Shown: positions 42,309-52,140 of the stretch, piece after piece
Numbering within the stretch: position 1 is the first letter of the stretch
Layout of the letters: each line of letters starts with the position of its first letter
NCBI GenBank assembly: GCA_009746045.1
Contig: RPFO01002276.1
Coordinates: forward strand, 1-64,000
Reading direction: 5' to 3'
Length of the DNA: 64,000 nucleotides
Origin: Mesostigma viride
Taxonomy: Eukaryota > Streptophyta > Mesostigmatophyceae > Mesostigmatales > Mesostigmataceae
Translations under genes and position numbers: made by a program
The notes under the pieces: model-generated
The model's input: the letters and a program-made list of their open reading frames with translations, nothing else
Told to the model about the DNA's origin: nothing
Database searches by the model: none

Positions 42309-42920
42309 GAAAGAAACAATTGCGGATCATTGCCTGCCTAGCTTGCTTAAGGCATGGCCCGCCGACACACAAGCTGACATCATCCTAAATTAATTAACAC
42401 CGGCATGCGTCACACACCGGCCTGAACAGTGCTGAAAACGCCACTACAAACAGCGTGGCCACGCACCCCCAGGCTAGTGCGTTAACCGTACAGGTAGTTG
42501 TACAAGGTTCCCAAGACTGACAACCATAAAACGCGCCCATCGACCCCTTGGGCCGGTCCGAATCCACTATACAATAATTAATCACGACTCACTAAATAAC
42601 CCAAATCAGCCAAAGATTCGGTAAGCAACCAGCCGACCCTACAGGTCCCCACCTAACCTCAGCTGGTGCAACCAAACACGAATCTTTGCAAGTGAAGTCG
42701 TATAAAACCTACAATTAATTTTCTCGGACCGCTAATTAATAGCCACCGACCCTTATAAACAACCGGGTCATCCAAGGAAAATTCGGGCGAGCAGGAAACC
42801 CTTTGTACAGATCGAATTAGTCAGCCCATGTCGCAGACAGCCTTCCACATCCAAGCCAAGGCATGGCGGCCTTATCTTTCCCGCATGCGTTAATTAAACT
42901 ATATTCAGAGAAAACCGATT
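42309..42920 (-). repeat. Repeat A1 of NA2
   Basis: This intact 612-bp copy serves as the empty-site reference for the DIRS copy 2 insertion. Confidence 0.9.
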
Positions 42921-43742
42921 ACGTACATATATCGCGCCTGGCCACAAAGATGCACGCATGTTTACACGTTTCCATCAATGTTTATCATAATGCCATTTTT
43001 ATAGCTGTGCCCAGACGCTAGCTGGTGGTTTCAACAGGAGCCCTTACAAGTAAGACGGCTGGACACTGCCATTACATGCAAGGGCAGCCCTGTGTTTCGT
43101 CCTGGCATGATTACCAAAATTAATCATCAAGTCTAATCCACGAGGATTGTGGGCATCCCAAGGGACTGTACTTGAGACGCCGCATGAATTCCTGTGAGCT
43201 CACGCCAGCACCGCAAAACGGCACGCCCAATTGCACCGACCGCACATAAGAAGCAGGATAGGGTTTCAAACGGTCAGTAGCAAAGTGGCAGATGTCAGGA
43301 TGTAATGTATGCACCGAATTTCCTAAACAATGTCAAGGCAAAGCATTTTTTTGTTGACAAAACATGCGAATGCAGTTGGAAGAGAACTGGAGGGCCTGGT
43401 GGGACACGTAAGAATGTTACAACAGAAGTTCAGATAAACAGCAACAATTCAACCATAGGCTGTTCTTAGCTAGACCGTCTAGGTCTCGATGAACGTTAGC
43501 CAGCCATAATTTTTAATGTCCACGGCTACACATCCACCTCCCTTCATTTTCCATCATCATGAACAACTCGACAAACGCGAATAAGATAACAGTAGCTCCC
43601 ATGGTCCGGATTCTTCCAGATTTCTGGCCTGCGCGGTTTGTCTCTCTGATACTACAACAACCCTTGAGCGCTGTGAATAGGTTGATAAATGAACTTTCCT
43701 GGTTTTATCGACATGTAATATAACACAGACTGTGTGCCACAC
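42921..43742. other. Intergenic stretch, no gene seen
   Basis: AT-rich unique sequence with no credible open frame or repeat. Confidence 0.55.
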
Positions 43743-44165
43743 AGGTAGCCGTTGTTTAGGGTTTAGGGTTAATTAATATAACACAGACTGTGTACCACGC
43801 AGGTAGCCGTTGTTGAGGGTTTAGGGTTTATTAATATAACACAGACTGCGTACCACACAGGTAGCCGTTGTTTAGGGTTTAGGGTTTATTAATATAACAC
43901 AGACTGTGTGCCACGCAGGTAGCCGTTGGTGAGGGTTTAGGGTTTATTAATATAACACAGACTGTGTGCCACGCAGGTAGCCATTGGTGAGGGTTTAGGG
44001 TTTATTAATATAAAACAGACTGTGTGCCACGCAGGTAGCCGATGGTGAGGGTTTAGGGTTTATTAATATAACACAGACTGTGTGCCACGCAGGTAGCCGT
44101 TGTTTAGGGTTTAGGGTTTATTAATATAAAACAGACTGTGTACCACTCAGGTAGCCGTTGTTGAG
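43743..44165 (+). repeat. 58-bp tandem repeat with telomere motifs
   Basis: About eight units (43746 onward, spacing 56-59 bp) each hold gtagccgttg, one or two copies of ttTAGGG/TTTAGGG, and ataaYacagactgtgt. The last unit loses the telomere motif. Presence of gggtttagggtttat supports a plant-type telomere in this organism. Confidence 0.92.
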
Positions 44166-44508
44166 TCCGTGCGGCCTGTAACAGGCCTTGTTTCATCAGG
44201 ACACAGTGCAACATGAAGCCTACGGGGCCATGCCTCGTAGCAAAGGCCAACAGTGTCTGGGTTGTGGAAGGTGGCAGAGCAGCTGCAGCACGCAGGACCC
44301 GGCAAATGGTGCGCACACAGGCAACTGTACCGATACAATAGAGATTCCCTCTATCCCATGCGGAGATAGTATCAATTCAACGACCGCAAGTATCATTCCT
44401 TCATCCATTGGCAGGTGGTCTGGCGGTGTCATTCCTCCATCCATGGGATTTCAGCATGATGAAAACTTTAACTCATCCTGAAGTCTGTCGTCTGCACCTG
44501 CACCTGCA
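44166..44508. other. Spacer, no gene seen
   Basis: A plus-strand frame of 97 codons (44188-44481) has no recognisable domain. A near repeat (cattccttcatccat / cattcctccatccat) occurs at 44393 and 44430. Confidence 0.5.
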
Positions 44509-44646
44509 CCTGTGACCTGTGACCTGTGACCTGTGACCTGTGACCTGTGACCTGTGACCTGTGACCTGTGACCTGTGACCTGTGACCTGTGACCTGTGAC
44601 CTGTGACCTGTGACCTGTGACCTGTGACCTGTGACCTGTGACCTGT
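44509..44646 (+). repeat. TGTGACC heptamer array
   Basis: About 20 perfect copies of a 7-bp unit occur in tandem, preceded by three cacctg units. Confidence 0.97.
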
Positions 44647-45002
44647 GCATGGTAGGAAAAAAATATTAATTAGCAGAACATCCGCTCGTAGACATACCAT
44701 AGCAAGTAAAGATTCGCCATCATTTGCTCCACTCGAGACTTAATGAACATATGGGGAAGAGCTGGGATGTAGACAACGGGCCAAGAAAACTTGGTGCATG
44801 AGCAAGGGAGGGGGGAAAGGTGGTGGTGGGGGCTGTTTTGCCAACAGGCTGATGTCGCTCAAGCCGCACGATTTAGCATCAACTTCATAGGGTGCTTCTT
44901 TCTGGGTCCTCAACTACTCCCAAGTACGCAAACTACCCACATGGAGTTTTACTTCCTTCGGGTACCCTCGAACACAACTGCACAAGGCCTGACAATCCTC
45001 CT

Positions 45003-45034
45003 CCCCCCCCCCCCCCCCCCAAAAAAAAAAAAAA
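45003..45034. repeat. Poly-C / poly-A tract next to a splice donor
   Basis: About 18 C are followed by about 14 A and a (GA)n run, ending 20 bp before the donor of the exon at 45055-45139. Confidence 0.9.
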
Positions 45035-45054
45035 GAGAGAGAGAGAACGGTTAC

Positions 45055-48000
45055 CTTCATGGACACCCGTGTGTTGGACTTGAGATCTGCCGTCGACAGC
45101 GTGCCGCCAAATCCTTCCATGATGAGCTCCGTTGCGCGCCTGGCGAGCACAAGGAACCACCATAAAGGTGAATAGTGGATGGCTGTCAGGGGGAGAGGTG
45201 GTGGAGAATAGGTCAGGGACGGAGGCCAGCAATTACCACGGGAGTTCACGGTTGATAAAGAATGCGCCACCAATGCCAGCATTTCTCACGAGCAAAGGTG
45301 TTGCCAGGAAAAGGGGCAAGGACGTGGTACCAAGTTACGTGCGCTCCAGGGTATGTGGTTGTAATACCTCGCATTTTACCTCACCATGAGTCCACCCCCA
45401 CCCCACCCCCCACCCCCCACCCCCCACCCCCCACCCCCACCCCCCACCCCCACCCCCCACCCCCCACCCCACCCCCACCCCCCACCCCCCACCCCCCACC
45501 CCCACCCCCCACCCCCACCCCCCACCCACCCACCACCACAAAGGCAAGGCGGATCACTCACATGGGTGCCATCGATGGGTCCGCTTTTGCGATGGCGGCG
45601 CGCAGCTCGTCCACCTGCGATGGCACACCGGGACGGATGCGTGTAGAGCCAGCATTTAAAGGAGAGAAGGAAAAGTATTTGAGCGCATGCACAGCACTAG
45701 GTGCAAATGGGGTCGCGACTGCAGCACATACCACACCAACTGGCCAGAGAGCATGGGGTGGCAAGCATGCCTGCCCTCCCGCCCCGCCCCGCCCCACCCC
45801 CTGCCCCCAGACTCCCCAAGCACGCACACGGTCGTGGGGACAATACGAGAGCTTGAGCATGCACGTGCGGCTCAGCTTGTGGACGAGCGCATGCTGCAAA
45901 CCGCTCGGATGCAAGGGTATGTGGCCCAACCAGGCCGTTCGGTAGTGGGTCTCGTCTGGGCACAATTTTGGCAACCGTTTCGCCAATTTTCCTTGCACCT
46001 GGTTTCACAGCATGTTGGGGCGGCTGATTCTCACTGGCATGGGTGCAAAACCTAATCCTTCCCGCCGTACACCAAGCAACGCAACGGCCCTGTCCTGCGC
46101 ACCAGAACGTGTATTTGGTACGAACCCATGTTGCCAATCACAAACGACCACTTTTCCGATGCGCAAAAGAGCAGTAAGTCATGATCCGTGCCCCCCTCGC
46201 ACCTGCACCTGGCGGTCGCCCTCCGCATCCATCAACGCGGCATCCTTCTCCCGCAGATGTGACTCGACGGCATGCAGGAAGGCGGTGCGGTCGTGCAAAT
46301 ACTGCACGTGCCCGGCACGGGTGGTTGCACATCGGGATAGAAGCGTTGTGAGGGCCCCACCAACATCACATGGGCACGAGTTCATCCACACAGCAACGGG
46401 TGATGGTTGAGGTATTTGTAACGATGGCCAGACGGCTGCTCAAGGCAGGTTGACACAACAGCCCGACACCGTGCAGAAGAGGAAGGCGCTGAAACATGGG
46501 GTAAACCGGGCCAGGGGGCGCTCGGCAAGGATCGCGTGCTCCAGCCGTTTCATGTCCCTCATGCCGCAGCGTTGCTTGTGAGCTCATGTGATGCCGCAAC
46601 ATTCGACATTCTACATCCCTGATGCCGCATCACCCTACCTGATGCTGCAGCCTTGTTTGTGCGCTTTCCTGCTGCCGCACTGCCCCTATCCTACCTGACG
46701 CCGCAGCAGGGTCTCCAGCGGTCCTGCCGTCGCGTTGTCCATCCCGTTGACCAGCGCGGTGTAGTCGAGCAGGTCGCCCGCCCCCGAGGCCGCGACAGCC
46801 CGTGCTTGCTCCTCTAGCAGCTGTTCCACGGCACGCATCTGCTCCTCACCCTTGCTGGGGAAGAAGGCCTGCACGCCCGCTTTGATCTCGTCCTGTGCGT
46901 TGACAAAAGGCAGCATCATAGTATAAAACATTGATGATGAGAACGCGGCTATTGAAGACGAATGTGCCCTGGACCCTGTACCTGTTCGATCTCACGCGTC
47001 CCCACCGCACTCCCCCCTTCCCCCCACCCATCCAGCCACACGCCCCAGTCATGGTTCACCCCCCCCTAACCGTCCCGGCCCACCATGGCAAGTGCGGGCA
47101 GGGCATCCCATGATGGCCATCAAAAGTCAAGGCCCCCTACTACCTACAGGGGGAAAAAAATAGTACTAGTTGCACAAAGTAGACTCATGCAACATACATC
47201 GTAGTACATGAATATACATCCGAGTGACGAGGTAAAGGCGTACCAGAACCAACCGTCGCGCAGCAGAACCAGCCGTCGCGCAGCAGAACCGACCGTCGCG
47301 CAGCAGAACCAACCGTCGCGCAGCAGAACCAACCGTCGCGCAGCAGAACCAACCGTCGCGCAGCAGAACCAACCGTCGCGCAGCAGAACCAACCGTCGCG
47401 CAGCAGAACCGACCGTCGCGCAGCAGAACCAACCGTCGCGCAGCAGAACCGACCAAGATACCCCCCCGGACCCATCCAAGAATGCGTAGACAAATATATG
47501 CCAGCGATACTGACGGCGACCGCGATCACGCCGTATCACTGTTGGAGCAATCAGGCGCCACCCATTTCTGCCAAGCTTCATACACTTCCCTTGCACCCAC
47601 CCGTCCACGCATCAGTTCCTTTCACGCATCCGTTGCTTTCACGCATCCCTTGCTTTCACGCATGCCACCTCACTGAGGCAGCGCACACCTTTGTCAAGAA
47701 GCTGCTAGCGCACCTTTGTCAAGAAGCCGCTAGCCCACACCTTTGTCAAGAAGCCGCCAGCCCACACCTTTGTCACGAAGCGGCTAGCCCACCTTTGTCA
47801 AGAGGCCGCCAGCACACACCTTTGTCAAGAAGCCGCTAGCACGAGCCAAGTGTCCGTCCTTTTCGGTCTCCGCCACCTTGAGGTGGCCGCGCAGACCATC
47901 CACCGCCGCCAGCATAATCTTGTGGACGTCCTCACTCACCTGGGGGTTGGGTGGGGGGACCAACAAGCAGGCAGGTTAGCAACACCCTCTAGCAACGCTC

Positions 48001-51000
48001 CATTTATCTATCCTGGAACCAGCTGGGAAAGGTGTTCTGGCGACTGATTATGAACTAAAAGCCGACGTAAACAGCCGCACGCGTTGAGAACCCTCGCAAC
48101 GTTGTACTCGTTGCGAGGGAGGATTGGGCGTAATAGCCCCATCGCCTCATGGGCGCACACCCCCAAGCGATGTGTGTATATAAACGCAAGTGTGAGTCCA
48201 CGAGTTCCCGCATGAGCACAAGGGCCGCCAGCAAAGTCACATTCCGTGCAATGCTGGTTGCAGCAAAGCCGCGGCGTTGCCGAGCATGCTCTATATGCAC
48301 ATGCCCGCAAAGGAAGCGCTGCACGCTCCCCCAGCAGCCCATCCTCAAATTACAACCACCTCACGCAACAGCGCATAGTATGGCCACTCTCGCACTTGGG
48401 CCCGGAACCAATCTTTCTTAGGGGTACGACCTATTTCCTGAAGTTCCTCTCACGCTTGGCCGAAATGCACCCTATTTCAGCTCCGTCCTCTCGCGCTTGG
48501 CCGAAATAGGTTCCTAATTCCAGATCAGCGCGGCGCCCTGCTGTTTGGCTGGGCTGCACCAATTTCGGCTCGCCCCAGCTCCCGGCTTGCGACAAGGACG
48601 AAATTGGTAAATAGGACTGCTCTGAGCGTGTACTGAACAAAAGTCGTGCGTCCTGCGGAATGTACCGTACCTCGTACGTAGCATTGTGTCCAATGAAGTT
48701 CATGCTCCGCTGCGCATGTCTTTACCACGCGTGCCGAAACTTAACGACAAAAAGTTAAGGATTTCGACCCGAAAAAGGAATTCGGTCACCCGGCATTGGC
48801 TACGGAGAAGGTGTTTGTCCCAAGCACCAAACAAACCGGGGACAAGTAGGGGACGGATCCGAAAAAACAATAGGTTCCGGGCGCTCAAGCGTGAGAGAGG
48901 CCGAAGAGACCACCCACCTGCCCCACCAGCGCGTAATACACGACCACCCTCCTCCAACCGCATGCAGAGAAACAACACCCACCTCCCCCTGCAGCACCTA
49001 ATAACGAACCACCCACCTCCCCCAGCAGCACATCGTGGAAGAAGCGAATCTCGGCGTTGTCTTTAAACTCGCGCCCGGCATGCAGCAGGCCGTGGCCCCA
49101 CGCAGGGATGTCCGCATGGTTCTCCACCTTGCCACGGATATACTGCCACACGCAACAGGGCAGCGACGTAAATAGTAAGTTAGGAATGATGGAGGGGACT
49201 GCAACGCACAGGGTGAGCGCTTGCGTGTACGTGCACGTGTGGGATGTCGTTGTACAGCACAAAGGAACCACACAGATGCGAAAAGGAGGATGGCTCTGTC
49301 CGGCTGAGGGTAGACGAATAGTGGAGCGTTCTGGGGGGAGCAGGTGGGGCAATGGGTAGAATGGGTAGGTAGGGTGAGGGATGGTCAGCTGCGTGGCTGG
49401 CTGGGCAGTGGGCAGGTGGCGAGCGCGTGGGGCCACACGAGCCAGCCATGCTGAAACAGACAGGGAGGGTACCGAGGCAGACACAATGCCGAAGAAAGAA
49501 GAACATGGGGGGAACCAAGGCAGGTACGATCCTAGCGCAGGCATCCCCTGAGGTGATGAAGTAAACATCAAAAACGAATTGGTATCATGTGCGGGCCAAT
49601 GAGCGAGGTTACATGCCCTGCACAGGCAAGCAATACTGGCATTCGTAAATGTGAGCTAATGAGCCTAGAGCACCCAGCACAAGAAGGCACTACTGGCATC
49701 CCAGCAAGCGAGAAAATGAGTGAGGCCACACACTTTGTACAAGAAGTCGGGGAGAGGGTCCTTGCAGCGCGACCGCCGTTTCTCCGCCCACACGTCCACC
49801 ACGAGCGCCTGGAACTTTTCCTCCGAGAGCCAGAGCACTTTGACCTGCCAAACACGACATGCCACACACAGACGCACACACAGGGTCAACCGAGCAGATG
49901 AGACACGTTGCCACCGCATAGCAGATGGAGGCGTGGCGGGGATGCGGGGCACGGGCGGCGTAGCAAGCGCGAACAGATCTGTGGACGATGATCAGTTGCG
50001 CAAACCGCCGGATCCCGCTCGAACGTGAAGAAACGCGGGCTGCTCTGCTTGCCTGTTGGCACGGCTTCGCGGAACCAGTAGCCCGCACCACACGAATCCC
50101 GCGCTAGACATTACACAGTGCTTAAAGGAACCCACAGGAACAGCATGCAGCTTGCGCACACCGAGCCCAGCAAGGGGATGCGAGGCCTTTCTCATGAATA
50201 ACATAGGTAGCATGAGGAGGTAAAACACGACAACCCCCGGCCATGATCCGTCCTATAAAGACAATGATAAACCCACGACCGTCCGGGCAGAGCATCGCAC
50301 GGCCTGCGGCCCCTTCATGCTCACCCTTTCCACCTCGCACGGCCTGCGGCCCAAGTGCCTTGAACCCCTGCATGCCGCGTTATTTCAATCCATTTGAAAG
50401 AAGTGGCTACCGTGCGGTGCGCCCCCCCTGGCCTCACCTTGCCAGAGAACCGCAGGTACTTTGGAAGCCCGTCGGCGATGCCGTGAGCCACCAGCATGTC
50501 CATGGCCTCATCCGCCTGCGCCGGCCGGTCCCCTGGCTGGGCTGCGGGTACCCCTGCGTTGCCCTGGGCATTGGCCGGGGGGTCGCCAGCCTTGCTGTGG
50601 CCCGTGCTGGACGACTGCAGCAACTCGTTCTCCAGCCGCTGGTTCTCTTGCTGAAGGAGTGCCTCGTTGGACCGCAGCCGCCGCAGCTGCAGGGGATGGT
50701 GTGGGGAGAAGGCACTGCCATCATGGCATCAGCCCAGCAGGACTTGTCATTCTCGTGACCTTCCACGCTTCCCCCCTGCAAACATCCCTGCCCATGTCCT
50801 AAAAAGCGCCCACAGGACAGTCCAGAACCTTTCCTTGCCATCCCCAATCCCACATTTTACGTAGCAGAATGCAAATAACTGAGTAGCTGGTAAAAGCGAA
50901 AAAAAAAAAGAGTTGTTTTGCTGTAGAAATGAATTGTGCTTGTGGGCATAAAACCTAGGTTCGCCAATACCCTACCATTGGTCTCTGAACAAGAAGGGGG

Positions 51001-52008
51001 AGATGATGGGGGCCCAAACACCCTTCAAGCTCCCGCAACAAACCTCCACCTGGGGCCATGGGGCGGGCAGGGTGAGCCAGTATCGGCTGAAAGAGACTCC
51101 ATGGGCAGGGAAAACTCAGTGGGGAGACCGTACAGCGTATCCTGTGCCCGGGTGAATCCGACTCATATTTGCGGGTGTTCCCAGCCTAGTGATTCGTCCT
51201 CGCACCAAGAGGCTAGGTTTTAGTAGGTTGTGTGGAAACCTTTTGCCACTCGGCTTCTAAGGTCCCGCACAACATGACCAGCGATAACCGCTCGCTGGTC
51301 AACCAAAGTGAATGCGCGCATCAACTTTGGTTGACCAGCAAGTGGCTATCGCTGGTAATGTTGTGCGGGACCTTCGGAGCCGAGTGGTTTCCAACCTGCG
51401 CCCCGAAGGGACATAGGTCTTAGTTAGGTTAATATTTCCCCCCCTGATAATCGGGGAAGCTGTGGTGGTCGGCGCGAAGACATGCCTGCCATGCTCCCCA
51501 GCAGGCTCACCATTGGCATGCAGGTGTGGGCGTGGGGCCACACACATACGTAACGGTATTCTAAGAGACGAATCCACAGTGGTCTCAACAACTGCATCTG
51601 CACTATAGGCGTCGGTGTGCGGCGCCTCACGCCTGCGCTCGTCCCACCTCGTCGAACAGGGCACGGAACGCGCCCCGTAGTGCCTCGTGGGTGCCGCTTG
51701 CCAGCAGGAGCGCCTCCTCGTCCAACACGTGCTCCTGCCCGCTGCGGACAACAAACGGGCAGAGGGGGACCCAGACGCGAGAGCAGGTCGTGAACCGACA
51801 ACATGCCAAAATTAGGGTGGTGAGGGTGGAAAGTTGACGGTGGAGGTCGATGGCTTACGGGGGAAGGGGGAGGGCAGCACCACACACCGAGATGTGACTA
51901 AGTGGCCTGGGAGGGTGAGGGTCAAGCGTGCCCGCCAAGCAAACGTAAACACCGCTGCCTGGTAAGCTTCCTGGTGTGCCTGGCCAGGCATCCTCCCTGT
52001 GGCGCTTG
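45055..52008 (-). CDS. TSNAXIP1: TSNAXIP1-like protein, C-terminal part, 9-10 exons
   Basis: Exons (minus strand, GT-AG introns, phases all compatible): 51953-52008 (candidate), 51648-51741, 50438-50686, 49734-49844, 49017-49142, 47820-47939, 46695-46892, 46203-46301, 45562-45614, 45055-45139; joined, 397 codons without a stop. The order of conserved blocks fits translin-associated factor X-interacting protein 1 as I remember it: a coiled coil (ENQRLENELLQ), GIADGLPKYLRFSG, PLPDFLYK, then HADIPAWGHGLLHAG, RFFHDVLLGEVSEDVHK, LTKDEIKAGVQAFFPSKGEE (EF-hand-like), LLDYTALV, YLHDRTAFLHAVE, and VDELRAAIAKADPS with a final IMEGFG. The human protein binds TRAX and is testis-expressed; a ciliary role here is inference. 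The last exon is unresolved (a candidate acceptor lies near 44745), and the N-terminal half is missing, either beyond the satellite or absent. Exons 51648-46203 are the most secure. Confidence 0.72.
45391..45536. repeat. Intronic C-rich repeat (CCCCCAC-type)
   Basis: About 20 units of 6-7 bp occur. The strand that is transcribed as the intron is G-rich with many GGGG runs, so it could form G-quadruplexes in the pre-mRNA. Confidence 0.93.
47254..47455. repeat. Intronic 20-bp minisatellite
   Basis: Ten units of 20 bp (cagaaccaaccgtcgcg core) occur with a single variable base (ccaacc, ccagcc or ccgacc). It lies in the intron between exons 47820-47939 and 46695-46892. Confidence 0.95.
47686..47838 (-). 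repeat. Minisatellite that duplicates an exon-intron boundary
   Basis: Six units of 25 or 27 bp occur. Read on the minus strand each ends in GACAAAG followed by GTG, the same sequence as the donor that ends exon 47820-47939. The most upstream unit overlaps the exon end. Confidence 0.8.
51222..51397. repeat. Intronic foldback element
   Basis: Imperfect arms of about 80 bp (caaccaaagt / actttggttg at the inner ends) form a hairpin in the intron between exons 51648-51741 and 50438-50686. The flanks ggttttag and ggtcttag echo the junctions of the palindromic composites at 21.7 and 26.7 kb, and ttgccactcgg recalls their arms (ttgccacttgg at 27.1 kb), so it may be a distant relative. Confidence 0.75.
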
Positions 52009-52140
52009 CTGTAAGAGATAGGTTAGCGGCCATGGGCTGCTATTGGGCTGTCAAGGGGATGATGAGAGCGGGGGGGGGGGGGGGAGAGGGGGAGCCGATG
52101 GGGCTGTGTGCGCATCGGCTGCGACAGCCATGCGACGCGA

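Larger units (their letters stand above)
35093..42920 (-). mobile_element. Non-autonomous split-direct-repeat element NA2, interrupted by DIRS copy 2
   Basis: Without the insertion this element is about 2.3 kb. On the minus strand the order is A1 (42309-42920, 612 bp), internal region of 836 bp (41473-42308), B1 (41343-41472), A2 (41230-41345 continued at 35238-35733, together 612 bp), B2 (35093-35222). The autonomous element at 35732-41229 sits inside A2. Comparing A2 with intact A1 shows that the insertion neither duplicated nor removed a base. The internal region is non-coding but shares blocks with that of NA1, such as tttctagctt and caaccaccc.tcctcggc. The flanks suggest an ATT core at integration. 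Confidence 0.85.

Noticed and set aside
45335-45561. Gly/Trp-rich minus-strand frames
   Set aside because: They arise from the intronic CCCCCAC repeat.
47144-47608. Minus-strand frame with repeated LLRDGWFCCATVGSAAR
   Set aside because: It is the translation of the intronic 20-bp minisatellite.
48055-48348. Extra exon of the TSNAXIP1-like gene (ALVLMRELVDSHLRLY frame)
   Set aside because: The frame looks protein-like, but exon 49017-49142 joins 47820-47939 directly in phase with the expected family continuity (VLLGE-VSEDVHK), and no good acceptor fits.
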